From positions 744,001 through 808,000 of the forward strand of contig CAWIHK010000002.1 of the NCBI GenBank assembly GCA_963835935.1: a stretch of DNA of 64,000 nt, given 5' to 3'. The first letter of the stretch is position 1; each line of letters opens with the position of its first letter. Below, in pieces: positions 19,286 to 28,812 of this stretch. A program made the position numbers and the translations under genes. The notes beneath the pieces were generated by a model that saw only the letters and a program-made list of their open reading frames with translations, made no database searches and was not told the DNA's origin. The stretch comes from CAWIHK01 sp963835935. GTDB lineage: Bacteria > Bacteroidota > Ignavibacteria > UBA10030 > CAVZMI01.

Positions 19286-20461
19286 TTGACACATCAACAG
19301 AACATATATCCGCGGCTCATATTCGTCGACTATCTTCGATTTACTGCTGTAACGTTGATGCTTCAGGGGCACACGTTCGATGCATTATTGTCCCCACAAA
19401 TAAAAACAACATACGAATATAATTTGTTCAATTTTATTCACGGGCTCACCGCTCCGATGTTCTTTTTTGGTTCAGGCTTCGCGTTTGCAGTCTCTACTGT
19501 CCGGCATTTTGACGATTACACAGAATGGTCTCCTAAATTGCAGAGGAGAGTTCGCCGTTTTGTCGGATTAATTCTGTTGGGATTTTTTCTCCATCTTCCA
19601 TATTTTTCACTCAATAAGCTTCTGCGCCAAACACCTCGCGAAGAACTTTTCTCACTTTTAAATATCGATACACTTCAATGTATCGGAATGAGTTTACTGA
19701 TTCTTCAATTTTTATTTTTTCTTTTTCGGGATGAGAATAAATTCCTTTATATTACTCTCTCTCTGTCGGCCATTTCTTTTCTCATTGCCCCTTTTATAAA
19801 AAGCTCGGATTTATTTTCCTCGGCATCTCCATTGATTGCCACACTCTTTTCCGACAAATACGGAAGTATATTTCCATTAGTACCATGGTTCGGTTTTATC
19901 GCATGCGGTTCTGCGGCCGGCCAACTTTTTCTTATTGCAAATCATGCAAAACAACCGGAACGATTTGTCCTCTTGATGATGATTATCGGCGGCGCCATGG
20001 TACTCGGTGGAATAATTTTGATAAAATTGAATTTACCACTTTGTCTGACGTATGATTATTCCCGGGTAAATCCATTTTATAATTCTGCCCGACTAGGAAT
20101 CATCATGCTTTTCTGCGGATTCCTCTGGTATTTCGAACAGCAAAGCCGGAAGCACCTCAACGAGTTTGCGAAAAAACACATACGCCCGCTTCAAATGTTG
20201 GGGCGAGAATCGTTAGCCGTCTATACCGCGCATCTGTTTCTTTTATACGGATCACCCTTAAATAAGGGAGCTTCATTCTGGTTTGGCAACACCTTTTCAC
20301 TTCCGCAAAGCATCGGAGCGTTCGGTATTTTATTTCTGTCGATGCTCGCCTTAGCAATTTTCTGGAATGAAATAAAAAAGAGATATCCGGCTCACATTAG
20401 GTTTGTATTATTTTCGGCGGGATTAGTTCTTGCCGCTATATTCCTGACAGTGGAGTTCTAA
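19286..20461 (+). CDS. Heparan-alpha-glucosaminide N-acetyltransferase-like membrane protein (DUF1624 type)
   Basis: This 391-residue polytopic protein has about ten membrane spans. It starts at a TTG (19286); no ATG precedes the conserved N-terminal RLIFVDYLRFTAVTLMLQGHTFDAL, which includes the His expected to carry the acetyl group in the family. FNFIHGLTAPMFFFGSGFAF follows. The C-terminal LQMLGRESLAVYTAHLFLLYG is also typical. It is probably an acyltransferase acting on envelope sugars, by family analogy. It is divergent from the metallophosphoesterase and ends 2 bp from the convergent GTPase gene. Confidence 0.82.
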   Translation: MTHQQNIYPRLIFVDYLRFTAVTLMLQGHTFDALLSPQIKTTYEYNLFNFIHGLTAPMFFFGSGFAFAVSTVRHFDDYTEWSPKLQRRVRRFVGLILLGFFLHLPYFSLNKLLRQTPREELFSLLNIDTLQCIGMSLLILQFLFFLFRDENKFLYITLSLSAISFLIAPFIKSSDLFSSASPLIATLFSDKYGSIFPLVPWFGFIACGSAAGQLFLIANHAKQPERFVLLMMIIGGAMVLGGIILIKLNLPLCLTYDYSRVNPFYNSARLGIIMLFCGFLWYFEQQSRKHLNEFAKKHIRPLQMLGRESLAVYTAHLFLLYGSPLNKGASFWFGNTFSLPQSIGAFGILFLSMLALAIFWNEIKKRYPAHIRFVLFSAGLVLAAIFLTVEF

Positions 20462-20463
20462 CA

Positions 20464-22347
20464 TTACTTCACAACCGAAGCCCATTCGCTTTTAAGTTCC
20501 TCTAGAGCAGATTCCGAAACATCAATAACAGCCTGAGTTTTCTCGATCAAGGGGTTGAGGGTTCCCGTCAAATATTGAAGAAGTTGTTGCTTTAAAGGTT
20601 CATGGAATTGTTTTGAAATAGTTGAAGCATATTCCGCGAGCGCAACTTTAGCTTTTTCTTCTGTTTTATCTAATCCTCTAAACACCATGGTTTTCACGAC
20701 CTTTTTAAGTCTTTCTTTCCTTTTATAAAACTTGGCGCCGAAGTTTGAAAGAAATCCGAAAATGATCGTGTGGTGAATGGGTTGATCGTAAGCAACCTTC
20801 ACATTCGCCAATAGAGACTGTAAATCCATCACACCGGATCTCGTTTGAAGGTGTGAATCGAGCGGCGGAATCACCGAACGTTCGATGAACGACAAAACAA
20901 TACTTGCCGTTTCTTTTTTCCCGGGAGAATTATTCTCCGCAGAACGAATTTCATCCGCCTTCGCCTGAATCTCTTTTCTGAACTCATCTATGAATGAATT
21001 ATATTCCCTTACCATGTCCTTTTTGTATCTTTCGAATGCAGCCGTTACTTTTGCATGCAGTTCATCTCGAACATCGTCTTCGAATTCCTTTTGCATCATG
21101 ACAGCCGAAGCTTGTTGATCGCGTAAAGTTTGCTGGGCGCCTTCATTACTGAAAATCCTATCGAGTGTTACCGCCATCCGAAAACGGCGATGACGAAGAA
21201 AGTGACGTAAATTTTCAAGTTCACGCGACGATGATGAAGCGGTAACAGAACGGCATTGTTCCAACCGATGAAGAGCTTTTTTTACGCATAACGCGATATC
21301 GTTGAGAGTACGATAAACTTGTTCGATGGCTGACATAGATTCGTTGACGGTAATCAAAGTTCTCCGCATTGGAGTAAGAATCCGCAGCATTCTTCCTTCA
21401 TCAGAGATGATGTTGATTATTGTGTCGATAAGCGTAGCGAGATTGCTTTGCTTCTGTTTTTCAATTCCTTTCCGGCGTTCACCTTGATTCTCCAATTCCA
21501 CACCGATACGAGCAAGACGCACGGAAACCGGAACGACATCGAGACTCTTGAGAATATTGTGAACACCGTACTTCGGGTTCCGGAGAGTTGTTTGAATGTA
21601 CTTGACCATTTCTTGAATGTCACGTTTCGGAAGCGGAATTCGTTCTTCGGAATCAAAATCTTTAAGCATGTCGCACTGAGTGATGACGTAGACAATCCGT
21701 TTACGTTCCCCATAGAGATCATCACGAAGATGCTTGAACTCGCTCCCGCGCAGGACAGCATCGCTGTTGGAAAGCAGCAACACAAGATCTGCCCTCTTCA
21801 CATAATCAACAGCCAAAGCTTGATTGCGGGGAGAAATCGATCCGACACCCGGAAGATCGACGACACGCAACGTTTCGAGATCGCACCATTGAATCTCTTT
21901 CGTAGCTTCGGTAGGTTTTACCTCAAACTCATCGAGTTCAACAATTTGGCCGTCCGAAGTCACGGCATGAAGTGAAATACTTTCCTGTTTTAATCCCGGC
22001 ACATCCTTTCCGACAAGGAAATTTGCCAGATAACTTTTTCCAGAATTTAACTGCCCAAAAATAACAATCCGGAATTTGTCAACGTGTTCATGATAATCAC
22101 GAAATTCACTCCGCAACCGATCGAATGGACCAATCAGACAAGAACGCAACTCTATCAACGCTTGATAAGACGAATTCTTCTTTCTTTCATTTTGTTGTGA
22201 GACTTGAGATCCGAAGGCATTAACAATTTTTTGAACCGAGCTGTAGCAATTGCCGGTGTATCGCTCCATCATTTCGAGAACAAGAACATATTTCTTCGTC
22301 GATGAACGAAAATATGAACGGAAGGTATGCAGTTTATGAGTTAGCAT
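20464..22347 (-). CDS. Dynamin-like GTPase
   Basis: The ATG at 22347 gives 627 residues and overlaps the previous stop by 14 bp; an open frame runs upstream but only inside the preceding gene. The G domain starts near residue 92. G1 is FGQLNSGKS (98-105), G3 is VVDLPGVGS (164-167 DLPG) and G4 is VITQCDML (TQCD 223-226). A long helical region follows (about 280-620), with basic and coiled-coil stretches and a hydrophobic patch near 475-500 (HHTIIFGFLSNFGAKFY). This is the layout of bacterial dynamin-like or YfjP/LeoA-type GTPases involved in membrane remodelling. It is the last gene of a four-gene operon headed by a pseudokinase-cyclase protein. Confidence 0.85.
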   Translation of the reverse strand: MLTHKLHTFRSYFRSSTKKYVLVLEMMERYTGNCYSSVQKIVNAFGSQVSQQNERKKNSSYQALIELRSCLIGPFDRLRSEFRDYHEHVDKFRIVIFGQLNSGKSYLANFLVGKDVPGLKQESISLHAVTSDGQIVELDEFEVKPTEATKEIQWCDLETLRVVDLPGVGSISPRNQALAVDYVKRADLVLLLSNSDAVLRGSEFKHLRDDLYGERKRIVYVITQCDMLKDFDSEERIPLPKRDIQEMVKYIQTTLRNPKYGVHNILKSLDVVPVSVRLARIGVELENQGERRKGIEKQKQSNLATLIDTIINIISDEGRMLRILTPMRRTLITVNESMSAIEQVYRTLNDIALCVKKALHRLEQCRSVTASSSSRELENLRHFLRHRRFRMAVTLDRIFSNEGAQQTLRDQQASAVMMQKEFEDDVRDELHAKVTAAFERYKKDMVREYNSFIDEFRKEIQAKADEIRSAENNSPGKKETASIVLSFIERSVIPPLDSHLQTRSGVMDLQSLLANVKVAYDQPIHHTIIFGFLSNFGAKFYKRKERLKKVVKTMVFRGLDKTEEKAKVALAEYASTISKQFHEPLKQQLLQYLTGTLNPLIEKTQAVIDVSESALEELKSEWASVVK

Positions 22348-23335
22348 TGATACGCCGTAATAATTTTTCAAACTCCGATAATCCGGACTTAAGACGCGAC
22401 TCTTCGAGGAAGAAATCCGCTTGTTTCGTCTCAATAACACCATTTACCTCGGTAGAAAGAATTTCGATATGGTTGTTAATAACCGAGAGAAATAAATCTG
22501 CCGACCGGCTTCCCAGACGAATAAATTCTTCCGAAATTATTTCATCATCGCTGAGAAGATCAATGGATCCATCAGCAACATCGCGAAGCCGGGTTTCGAT
22601 TTCCTCAAAAATGGTTGTCTGGATTTCTGGTTCTTTAATATCTTCATTTAGATCGCCGCTGTGATGTATCCAGATTTGATGAAGGTACGGATGAACCTCA
22701 CTGATGCATTCTTTTGCAAGAGCGCGGAACTCAGAAAGCCTCAACACTATATCGCCAAACTCACGATTCATAGATTTATCCGACTCTGCGCGTCTATAAT
22801 GATCTGCAAAACTAAGCACATTTGGAATTCTCTCCAGAAAGAAGGAACGCAGGCGCTCAGCCTGATCGTTAGCCGATTCGAGAAGTATGCGGATATCCGA
22901 ATCTAATAAGACTCTCCGGGCGGACAATTCGTTCAGCTGCCGAGCACAGGAATCGATTTTTTCTTCCAAAGAGTTGATAATCCCGCCGCAATATGAAGAT
23001 AGAATACGCGCTGCGGTTTGGATTTTCAATTTTGCACCGTGCTCCCGGATCCTGGAAAGAACGAGATCCTGAATTTCACGAAGTCTACTCGATTGAATTT
23101 TTTTTGCATTACCTTCACGTATTCCTTCCAATGCGAATCGAGCAGAAAAAACATGGATGGAAGAATTCTTAAACCCAATATCGCTTACTTGTTCGAGTAA
23201 ACGTTTCCTGATGACTTCATAATTGAGGATTCTATTAGGAACGTGTTTTGCTTTGCCGCGGCGTAGAAGATAGACGATGATGACGAATTGGACGACCAGT
23301 ACGATTCCAATCACGTATATCAAGAAAAAATTCAT
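22334..23335 (-). CDS. Membrane-anchored helical part of a split dynamin-like GTPase
   Basis: This 333-residue protein begins with one transmembrane helix (FFLIYVIGIVLVVQFVIIVYLL, residues 3-24, split here as FFLIYVIGIVL and VVQFVIIVYLL). A basic stretch follows, then IHVFSARFALEGIREGN, which looks like the G5-side Ser-Ala-Arg motif that follows G4 in dynamin-like GTPases. The remaining 230 residues are helical, like a stalk. It has its own GGAG six bases before the ATG. The preceding gene supplies G1 to G4 and stops 13 bp upstream. The two may therefore work as halves of one GTPase, or be one gene split by an indel in an A7 run. Confidence 0.65.
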   Translation of the reverse strand: MNFFLIYVIGIVLVVQFVIIVYLLRRGKAKHVPNRILNYEVIRKRLLEQVSDIGFKNSSIHVFSARFALEGIREGNAKKIQSSRLREIQDLVLSRIREHGAKLKIQTAARILSSYCGGIINSLEEKIDSCARQLNELSARRVLLDSDIRILLESANDQAERLRSFFLERIPNVLSFADHYRRAESDKSMNREFGDIVLRLSEFRALAKECISEVHPYLHQIWIHHSGDLNEDIKEPEIQTTIFEEIETRLRDVADGSIDLLSDDEIISEEFIRLGSRSADLFLSVINNHIEILSTEVNGVIETKQADFFLEESRLKSGLSEFEKLLRRINANS

Positions 23336-23348
23336 AGAAGGCTCCGGC

Positions 23349-23882
23349 TCAATCGTCTCTTTTTTTATTCATGAGGAACAATACTTCCTTCGAGGGAAGA
23401 AGATGTTCTACAAGAAATGACTCGGCAATTCGATCCAATTCGCCTTCTTTATCGGAGAAAAGGAAAATTACAAGATCAGCTTTTGATAACTCTTTTTTTA
23501 AAACTTGTTCGTCATGAATGTCTTCGATCGAATCAATCCCCGGCGTATCGACGATCACGATGCCATTCCATTCTTTTTTCGATACACGGTCGGTTTTCCG
23601 CACCGCACCCGTCGGGAAAAATTCATCTTCTTCCACTATGGCATTTGCCGTCGAACTTTTTCCTGCTTTACTAATGCCAGCCACCAATACGCTTATCGGC
23701 GATTCCCTTATTTCGTTCAAGGACATCTCGAGTTGAACAAAATCTTCGACGAGCTGTGAAGGAAGAAGGTCGGAGTATTTCATCAACGTTGACCACAAAC
23801 TGGCCTTTATCGATCCCAGCCGATCAAACCCATTTCGTATCAGAAGATTTAGTTGATCTATTTCGTCTCGAAAATCTGTCAT
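23349..23882 (-). CDS. GTPase N-terminal half (G1-G4) of split dynamin-like protein
   Basis: This is a 177-residue dynamin-type G domain that ends abruptly. G1 is GISKAGKS (69-76), a G2 Thr lies in AVRKTDRV, G3 is VDTPGIDS (DTPG 112-115), and the last residues LFLMNKKRDD fall where G4 ([NT]KxD) would be. There is no G5 or stalk; those features appear in the next gene. The stop follows a run of seven A (23360-23366 on the plus strand). A one-base-shorter run would join this frame to the next gene through ETIEPEPS. The start is 7 bp after the stop of the pseudokinase-cyclase gene. Confidence 0.7.
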   Translation of the reverse strand: MTDFRDEIDQLNLLIRNGFDRLGSIKASLWSTLMKYSDLLPSQLVEDFVQLEMSLNEIRESPISVLVAGISKAGKSSTANAIVEEDEFFPTGAVRKTDRVSKKEWNGIVIVDTPGIDSIEDIHDEQVLKKELSKADLVIFLFSDKEGELDRIAESFLVEHLLPSKEVLFLMNKKRDD

Positions 23883-23889
23883 GTATCAC

Positions 23890-26800
23890 TCAATCCGGTT
23901 CGTTATCCTGTAGAAAGAAAACGTTTTGATATTGTTCATTCGATCGTAAATAAAAGAAATCCAGATCAAGAATCAAAATGATTCGATAATCTTTGTCGAT
24001 AGCTTTTGTCAGAGCTTGTGCGGCTTCATCTTCTTTGTGATATATTGCATACGCTTTTGCAAGAGTATAGAGAATTGTAACATTGTCGGGATTTGATTCT
24101 GATAATTTTCGGATTTCTGAAAGACCGTCGGCAAATCGACCTAAACGCATAAGTGCAAGACCGTGTGTGATGTGTGCTGACCAATCGGATTGATCACGCA
24201 AAATTGCGTTTTCAGATTCATTTTTCGCTTTCTCGAGAATTTGATTCGCCTCAATCCGTCTTCCCAATCCCTGAGTCGTCCGACCAAGTCTGTACAAAAT
24301 ATCATAATTCTTAGGATCTTTATCAAGCATTTTCTTAAGAGCCATAGAAACTGCTTCTCCAGAACCGGCTCGATCCTGTGCATCGAACAAAAGCAGGTTC
24401 CATATCTCTGAGACAGATTCCGGATTGAGTATAATTGCGCGTTGATAAGCATTGATCGCTTGTGAATATTTTCCCTGCAGATGGTATTGGAGCCCCAGAA
24501 TTAACCATGCCCGGAATGATTCCGGATTTAATGTAACAGCAAGGACTGCCAGTTCTTTGGATTTAGAAGGATTGTTATGAATCGATTCATTAATAGCAAG
24601 TTCACCAAGTGCAGTTGTATTTGACGGAGATTTTTCAAGAGCCCGTTTTGCAAAAACTTGTTGTTCGTGAAATTGTGAACGCAACCGCGAATAGACTGCC
24701 ATTAAAGCGTTAGCATTTGCCCAATTTTGAGATGTCAGAAGAATCTCTTTCAATTCCTCCAACGCTCGGTCTCCCGATTCGTTTAAAGATGATCCGAGTA
24801 CTTCGCAACTATCCAACAGCGCAGATGCGAGCCAATAACGTGCTTCAATATTCTTTTCATCGGCTGTGATTGAATTCGCAAAATAATTAATAGCGCTCAT
24901 CCGACGATCGGATAAAAGCAGAGAAAGTCCTCTGAGCATAAATTGGAGTGATCTTAAGGAAGTCGTTATAGGAGTAACTCCGCCTAAAAGGGTAGAATCT
25001 AAACCAGCAGCATCGGCAATTTTTGCCGTAAGATCATGCCGGAACACATCTAAATTTTCCATTTCGACCGCAAAGCGCCATGTATTGATTGTTCGAACCG
25101 AATCGGCTAGTTGGACAACGATTGCCAGTTGAGTCCCGATCCGACTGATTCTTCCTGAAATAATATGTGTTGCCTTCATCGATTGGCGGTACGCCTCGGA
25201 TGTCGAGAGTTGATGATGAAGAATGGTTTCATCGTCGATTATGCCAACGTCGTGCAGTGATTCAAGATCATGGTTGATGAGAACTGCCAAACCTTTTCCA
25301 ATATCGAGAGTGTCGGTTTTATTTTCGAACACAAAAGGTTGGATCACAATTACCTTGCGCTCCGGGAATATTGTTTGATATAAAAACCGCAGACCCGCAA
25401 ATACAAGAATTGATCCAACAATGATTGCTCCTGCTATCATTATATAATAGGTTTGTCGTGATTTTTTAGCATGTTTGGCTTCGGGTATTTCCTCTTCAAC
25501 TTTTTCCGGAACTTCGAGTAGAGACGAATCTTTTTTTCGGTTTGAGGTGAAGGGTGCAAGAGACTCTTCTGCCTTACGGGATATTTCTTGTGAAGAACGG
25601 ATTTTTTCTTCGAGTTGATGAGCGGCTTCATTACTCGGATCTATAGCGAATACGCGCACGACCTCATCGAGCGCTTCGTCGTACTGTAGTTTTCTTAAAC
25701 GCTCTTCCGCCCTGCCGAGAAGGAGTTGAATTTGATTCTCGCGTTCGATTTTACGACGGCGTTCCTCTTCCTCCGTTTTTCGCTGGAGTTCCTGTTCTTC
25801 GCGCACCCGTGCGAGTTGAGTTTCGTAATCTTTGATCTTTCCTTCAAAAATCCTGGCTGCTGCATTATTCGAATCTAAAATATAAATACGTGAAAGTTCA
25901 TTTTTTGCTTTATCGATATTTCCTTCGTGAAGATATAATTCTCCTTTTTCAAGATATTCGGCGATTTTTTTAAGCTGGGCTTCCCGTCTTTCAAGTTCTT
26001 CTTTTCGTCGGCGTTCCTCTTCCTGAGCCATACGTGTGGCTTCATCCTCTGCTCGTCGGCGAGCTTCTTCCGCTTCACGGCGCAATCGCTCTTCTTCTTC
26101 ACGGCGTGCATCGGCTTCTTCCCGAAGTCGAAACCGTTCCTGCGCGAGACGAAGCCGGTTCGCCATCAACTGTATATCTTCGTTGCCGGGTTCGAGTTTA
26201 TACGCACGTTGAATTTCTTCAGCGGCCTTGTCAAATTGTTCGGCTTCAAGATAGTCGTTCGCAGCCTTCAGACAGGTTGCGATAGAGCGCCTGACTGCAG
26301 CAAGGCGTTCTTGTTCTTCCTGCTGCCTTCGTGATTCTTGTTCCTTACGACGTCTCTCTTCTTCTTTTCTCCGCCGGCTCAGTTCAGCTTCGACTTTTTT
26401 CTGTTCTTCAAACTCTTTTCGACGCCGTTCCATTTCTAGCTGGTTCCTGCGAGCTTCTTCTTCCTTACGCAGGCGTTCTTCCTTGAGGCGCTGGCGTTCT
26501 TCTTCCTCTCGTTGCCGTGCATATCTCAACTCATCGGGTGAAGGAAGCGTTTCGGGAATGGTGTCGAGCATGATTTGATAAACGTCTACAGGTTCGGTAA
26601 TATTCTTCAACTGCCGGCGTCCGAGATACATCGCATCGAGATTCATTTTATTTCGAACTTGCTGGTACACATCCTCAGTCAGGCAAATACGACCTGCTTC
26701 GGTAGTGGATTCTATACGCGCAGCTATGTTGACTGCATCTCCAAAAATATCATTTCCCTTAATTACAACATCGCCCATGTGAATGCCGATGCGAACAAAA

Positions 26801-28308
26801 ACACGTTCCAGTTCTGTCGTTTGCTGACGATTGTATGCCCATAATTTTTCTTGAGCCTCGACTGCACATTTCACAGCGTTGACCGAACTGGAAAAATCGA
26901 CCATGAAAGCGTCACCGATGGATTTTATCACTTTCCCACTGTACTTTCCGAAAAGAGATTCCATGATCGAGTTATGCATCTGCAATACACGCATCGCTAT
27001 TGCTTCGTTCTCTCCCATTTTCTTCGAGAACCCTCGGATATCAGTAAACATGATACTGGAGAGTTTGCGCTCTTCAGTTTCTTCTTCACTGATGGGGGGA
27101 ACGATAAATTCTTCGACTGTAGGTAAATGAGGTTTATCACCAAGCGGGGGCATTTTGGTTTTCACAGGTTCAGGCTGACGAATATTTTCCGATTCTACTT
27201 TCGGTGTCGGAGTAGATCGTGGTGCAGGAGTAGGTCTTGGTGAAGGAGTAGGCCGCTGTGCAGGAGTTGGAGGCAAAACCGGTTTGGGAACCTTGGCATC
27301 CATTGATGCTTCGTGGCGAGCTTCTTCTTCCGCCTTTCGGATGACATCATCGCTCAGTATTCCCTTTTCTGTAAAGGCGCCTCCGGATTCAAGCGTGGGG
27401 AAGCTATCTATCAGTTCAAGACGTTGCTGAATGTTGGAAACCAACTCGCCCATCCGTTTTGGATTTTGCTGCACTTCTTCATCCCGCAACATATTTTTGG
27501 CGGTCATGATTCGTCGGATTTCCGTGAGTGTATCAATAGCGTGCTTGTAACGCCGTGTGCTCGCCTTAGCCAAACAATGTTTAGTCAGAAGGCTTAGTTC
27601 CTCCGGAATGTTTGGCATACGACTGGTAACGAGTGGAGCTTCCTTTTGAAGAATTTCATAGATAATATTTGTAAGTGTGGAACCTGTAAAAGGAAGATGT
27701 CCGGTCAGCAATTCAAATAAGATGACGCCGGCTGAATAAATGTCGCTTTGCTCATTCGGCGGATCTTTTCGAAGTATTTCCGGGGCAACGTACGAAAGAG
27801 CAATACACTGTTCAGCCTCACTCTTGTAAGAAACAATTTGTTTAATGCGAGACAACAGAACATCTCTCATTTTGATCTTGCCCTCGTTCGTAATCATAAT
27901 ATGATCGGAACGGAGAGAGCCGAGAAAAATATTATTCTGATGCAACTGGTCGAGAGCCTCAAACGCACGAGCGATGACAGGTAAAGAAACATTGAGATCG
28001 GGTAGTTCAACACGCACAATACTCTTTACATCTGCTCCTTCGACGTATTCGGAGGTGTAGTATGCTTCACCGTTTATTTCACCAAGCTCGTATACTTCGC
28101 ATAACGATGGATGTTTAATTTTAGAAACGACTGTAAATTCTTCGGTAAATTTTTTCCATTCTCCTTTTCGAGAAGTAACTTCACGCGGCGGATACCGGAG
28201 TAAAACAATTTTATTTGTCCGCGTATCGATTGCCTTAACAACACGGCCGAAGGGTTTATCCTCCGCCTCGGCAATCACCGTAAAATGTGCAATTAATTTT
28301 CCCGCCAT
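23890..28308 (-). CDS. Pseudokinase / class III adenylate cyclase / TM / TPR signalling protein
   Basis: This 1472-residue protein has several parts. Residues 1-270 are a protein-kinase fold lacking key residues: the VAIK-type Lys is Arg38, the HRD position reads LGS (Asp to Ser131), and DFG reads DVL; APE is kept (YVAPEIL). A Pro/Thr linker spans about 345-375. At about 412-580 is a class III cyclase with metal Asp residues in FTDIRGF and IGDAFMVDF, Lys in VIKSIGD and the Asn/Arg pair in DAVNIAARI, so it looks catalytically complete. A long Arg/Glu coiled coil (590-900) contains three TPR-like segments. One membrane helix lies near 952-978. A FlgO/TolB-like domain (VIVIQPFVFENKTD) follows, then C-terminal TPRs, probably periplasmic. 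It heads an operon with dynamin-like GTPases 7 bp downstream. Confidence 0.85.
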   Translation of the reverse strand: MAGKLIAHFTVIAEAEDKPFGRVVKAIDTRTNKIVLLRYPPREVTSRKGEWKKFTEEFTVVSKIKHPSLCEVYELGEINGEAYYTSEYVEGADVKSIVRVELPDLNVSLPVIARAFEALDQLHQNNIFLGSLRSDHIMITNEGKIKMRDVLLSRIKQIVSYKSEAEQCIALSYVAPEILRKDPPNEQSDIYSAGVILFELLTGHLPFTGSTLTNIIYEILQKEAPLVTSRMPNIPEELSLLTKHCLAKASTRRYKHAIDTLTEIRRIMTAKNMLRDEEVQQNPKRMGELVSNIQQRLELIDSFPTLESGGAFTEKGILSDDVIRKAEEEARHEASMDAKVPKPVLPPTPAQRPTPSPRPTPAPRSTPTPKVESENIRQPEPVKTKMPPLGDKPHLPTVEEFIVPPISEEETEERKLSSIMFTDIRGFSKKMGENEAIAMRVLQMHNSIMESLFGKYSGKVIKSIGDAFMVDFSSSVNAVKCAVEAQEKLWAYNRQQTTELERVFVRIGIHMGDVVIKGNDIFGDAVNIAARIESTTEAGRICLTEDVYQQVRNKMNLDAMYLGRRQLKNITEPVDVYQIMLDTIPETLPSPDELRYARQREEEERQRLKEERLRKEEEARRNQLEMERRRKEFEEQKKVEAELSRRRKEEERRRKEQESRRQQEEQERLAAVRRSIATCLKAANDYLEAEQFDKAAEEIQRAYKLEPGNEDIQLMANRLRLAQERFRLREEADARREEEERLRREAEEARRRAEDEATRMAQEEERRRKEELERREAQLKKIAEYLEKGELYLHEGNIDKAKNELSRIYILDSNNAAARIFEGKIKDYETQLARVREEQELQRKTEEEERRRKIERENQIQLLLGRAEERLRKLQYDEALDEVVRVFAIDPSNEAAHQLEEKIRSSQEISRKAEESLAPFTSNRKKDSSLLEVPEKVEEEIPEAKHAKKSRQTYYIMIAGAIIVGSILVFAGLRFLYQTIFPERKVIVIQPFVFENKTDTLDIGKGLAVLINHDLESLHDVGIIDDETILHHQLSTSEAYRQSMKATHIISGRISRIGTQLAIVVQLADSVRTINTWRFAVEMENLDVFRHDLTAKIADAAGLDSTLLGGVTPITTSLRSLQFMLRGLSLLLSDRRMSAINYFANSITADEKNIEARYWLASALLDSCEVLGSSLNESGDRALEELKEILLTSQNWANANALMAVYSRLRSQFHEQQVFAKRALEKSPSNTTALGELAINESIHNNPSKSKELAVLAVTLNPESFRAWLILGLQYHLQGKYSQAINAYQRAIILNPESVSEIWNLLLFDAQDRAGSGEAVSMALKKMLDKDPKNYDILYRLGRTTQGLGRRIEANQILEKAKNESENAILRDQSDWSAHITHGLALMRLGRFADGLSEIRKLSESNPDNVTILYTLAKAYAIYHKEDEAAQALTKAIDKDYRIILILDLDFFYLRSNEQYQNVFFLQDNEPD

Positions 28309-28425
28309 AAAACGAATTCACCGAGTCTTATTTGATTCGCTGCTCCACTTATCAGACCTTTCCATCACAACAAAGCACAGGTTCCCTTAATATCAGGAGC
28401 CTTAGTTTCTTATAAAAAGGCCTAG

Positions 28426-28453
28426 TCTATATAACGTAGGCGTAATATCACAA
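28426..28453 (-). promoter_or_regulatory. Possible promoter of the cyclase-dynamin operon
   Basis: On the minus strand TTGTGA (28453-28448) and TATAGA (28431-28426) are 16 bp apart, about 120 bp before the start at 28308. This is a visual match only. Confidence 0.35.
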
Positions 28454-28760
28454 AAATTCAAGTGGTTTTTTGGAATTGAAAAAGATTTTCCTGATTATCT
28501 GCTGGAAAATAGATAGGCGCATATCACATACGCAAAGATGACATTTCCTTTGACTTCCTGCGATAATCCGATCGCCACTGTTTCTGCCACGGCTGGATGA
28601 CTGCCTAACGCATTTTCATTGGGCTTAAGACAATCGGAATTCGCCAAAATGATAAGGATCGATTCAACCTCGCTGAGCAAGGTAGAGAAAGGGAAGAATG
28701 AGACAAAAATGAAAATTAAAATATGGATCGAAATTTTTCTCCACAAATTGAGTTATTAAT

Positions 28761-28788
28761 ACAGGGGCAGCCTTTCGACTGCCCCTGT
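28761..28788 (-). terminator. Hairpin terminator after the 2340-residue T9SS protein
   Basis: A perfect 10-bp stem (ACAGGGGCAG / CTGCCCCTGT) with an 8-nt loop lies 25 bp past the stop codon. It lacks a clear T tract. The same GGGGCAG/CTGCCCC core recurs in the hairpin at 58671. Confidence 0.6.
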
Positions 28789-28812
28789 GTTTACCATCTT
28801 TTGCTGCTGATA

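Larger units (their letters stand above)
28309..28812. other. Intergenic region between T9SS giant gene and cyclase operon
   Basis: These 500 bp hold a possible promoter for the cyclase operon and a strong hairpin near the right end. A TTG-initiated 83-codon frame (28495-28746) is present but not convincing. I see nothing else. Confidence 0.5.

Noticed and set aside
23349..23380. Programmed -1 frameshift at the A7 run between the GTPase halves
   Set aside because: A -1 shift after AAA AAA meets a stop ten codons later and does not enter the downstream gene; only +1 reading or a one-base-shorter transcript joins the frames.
28495..28746. 83-codon minus-strand frame with a hydrophobic start
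   Set aside because: It starts with TTG directly after a terminator hairpin, has no ribosome site of its own and resembles no family; the hydrophobic start is likely chance in AT-rich DNA.
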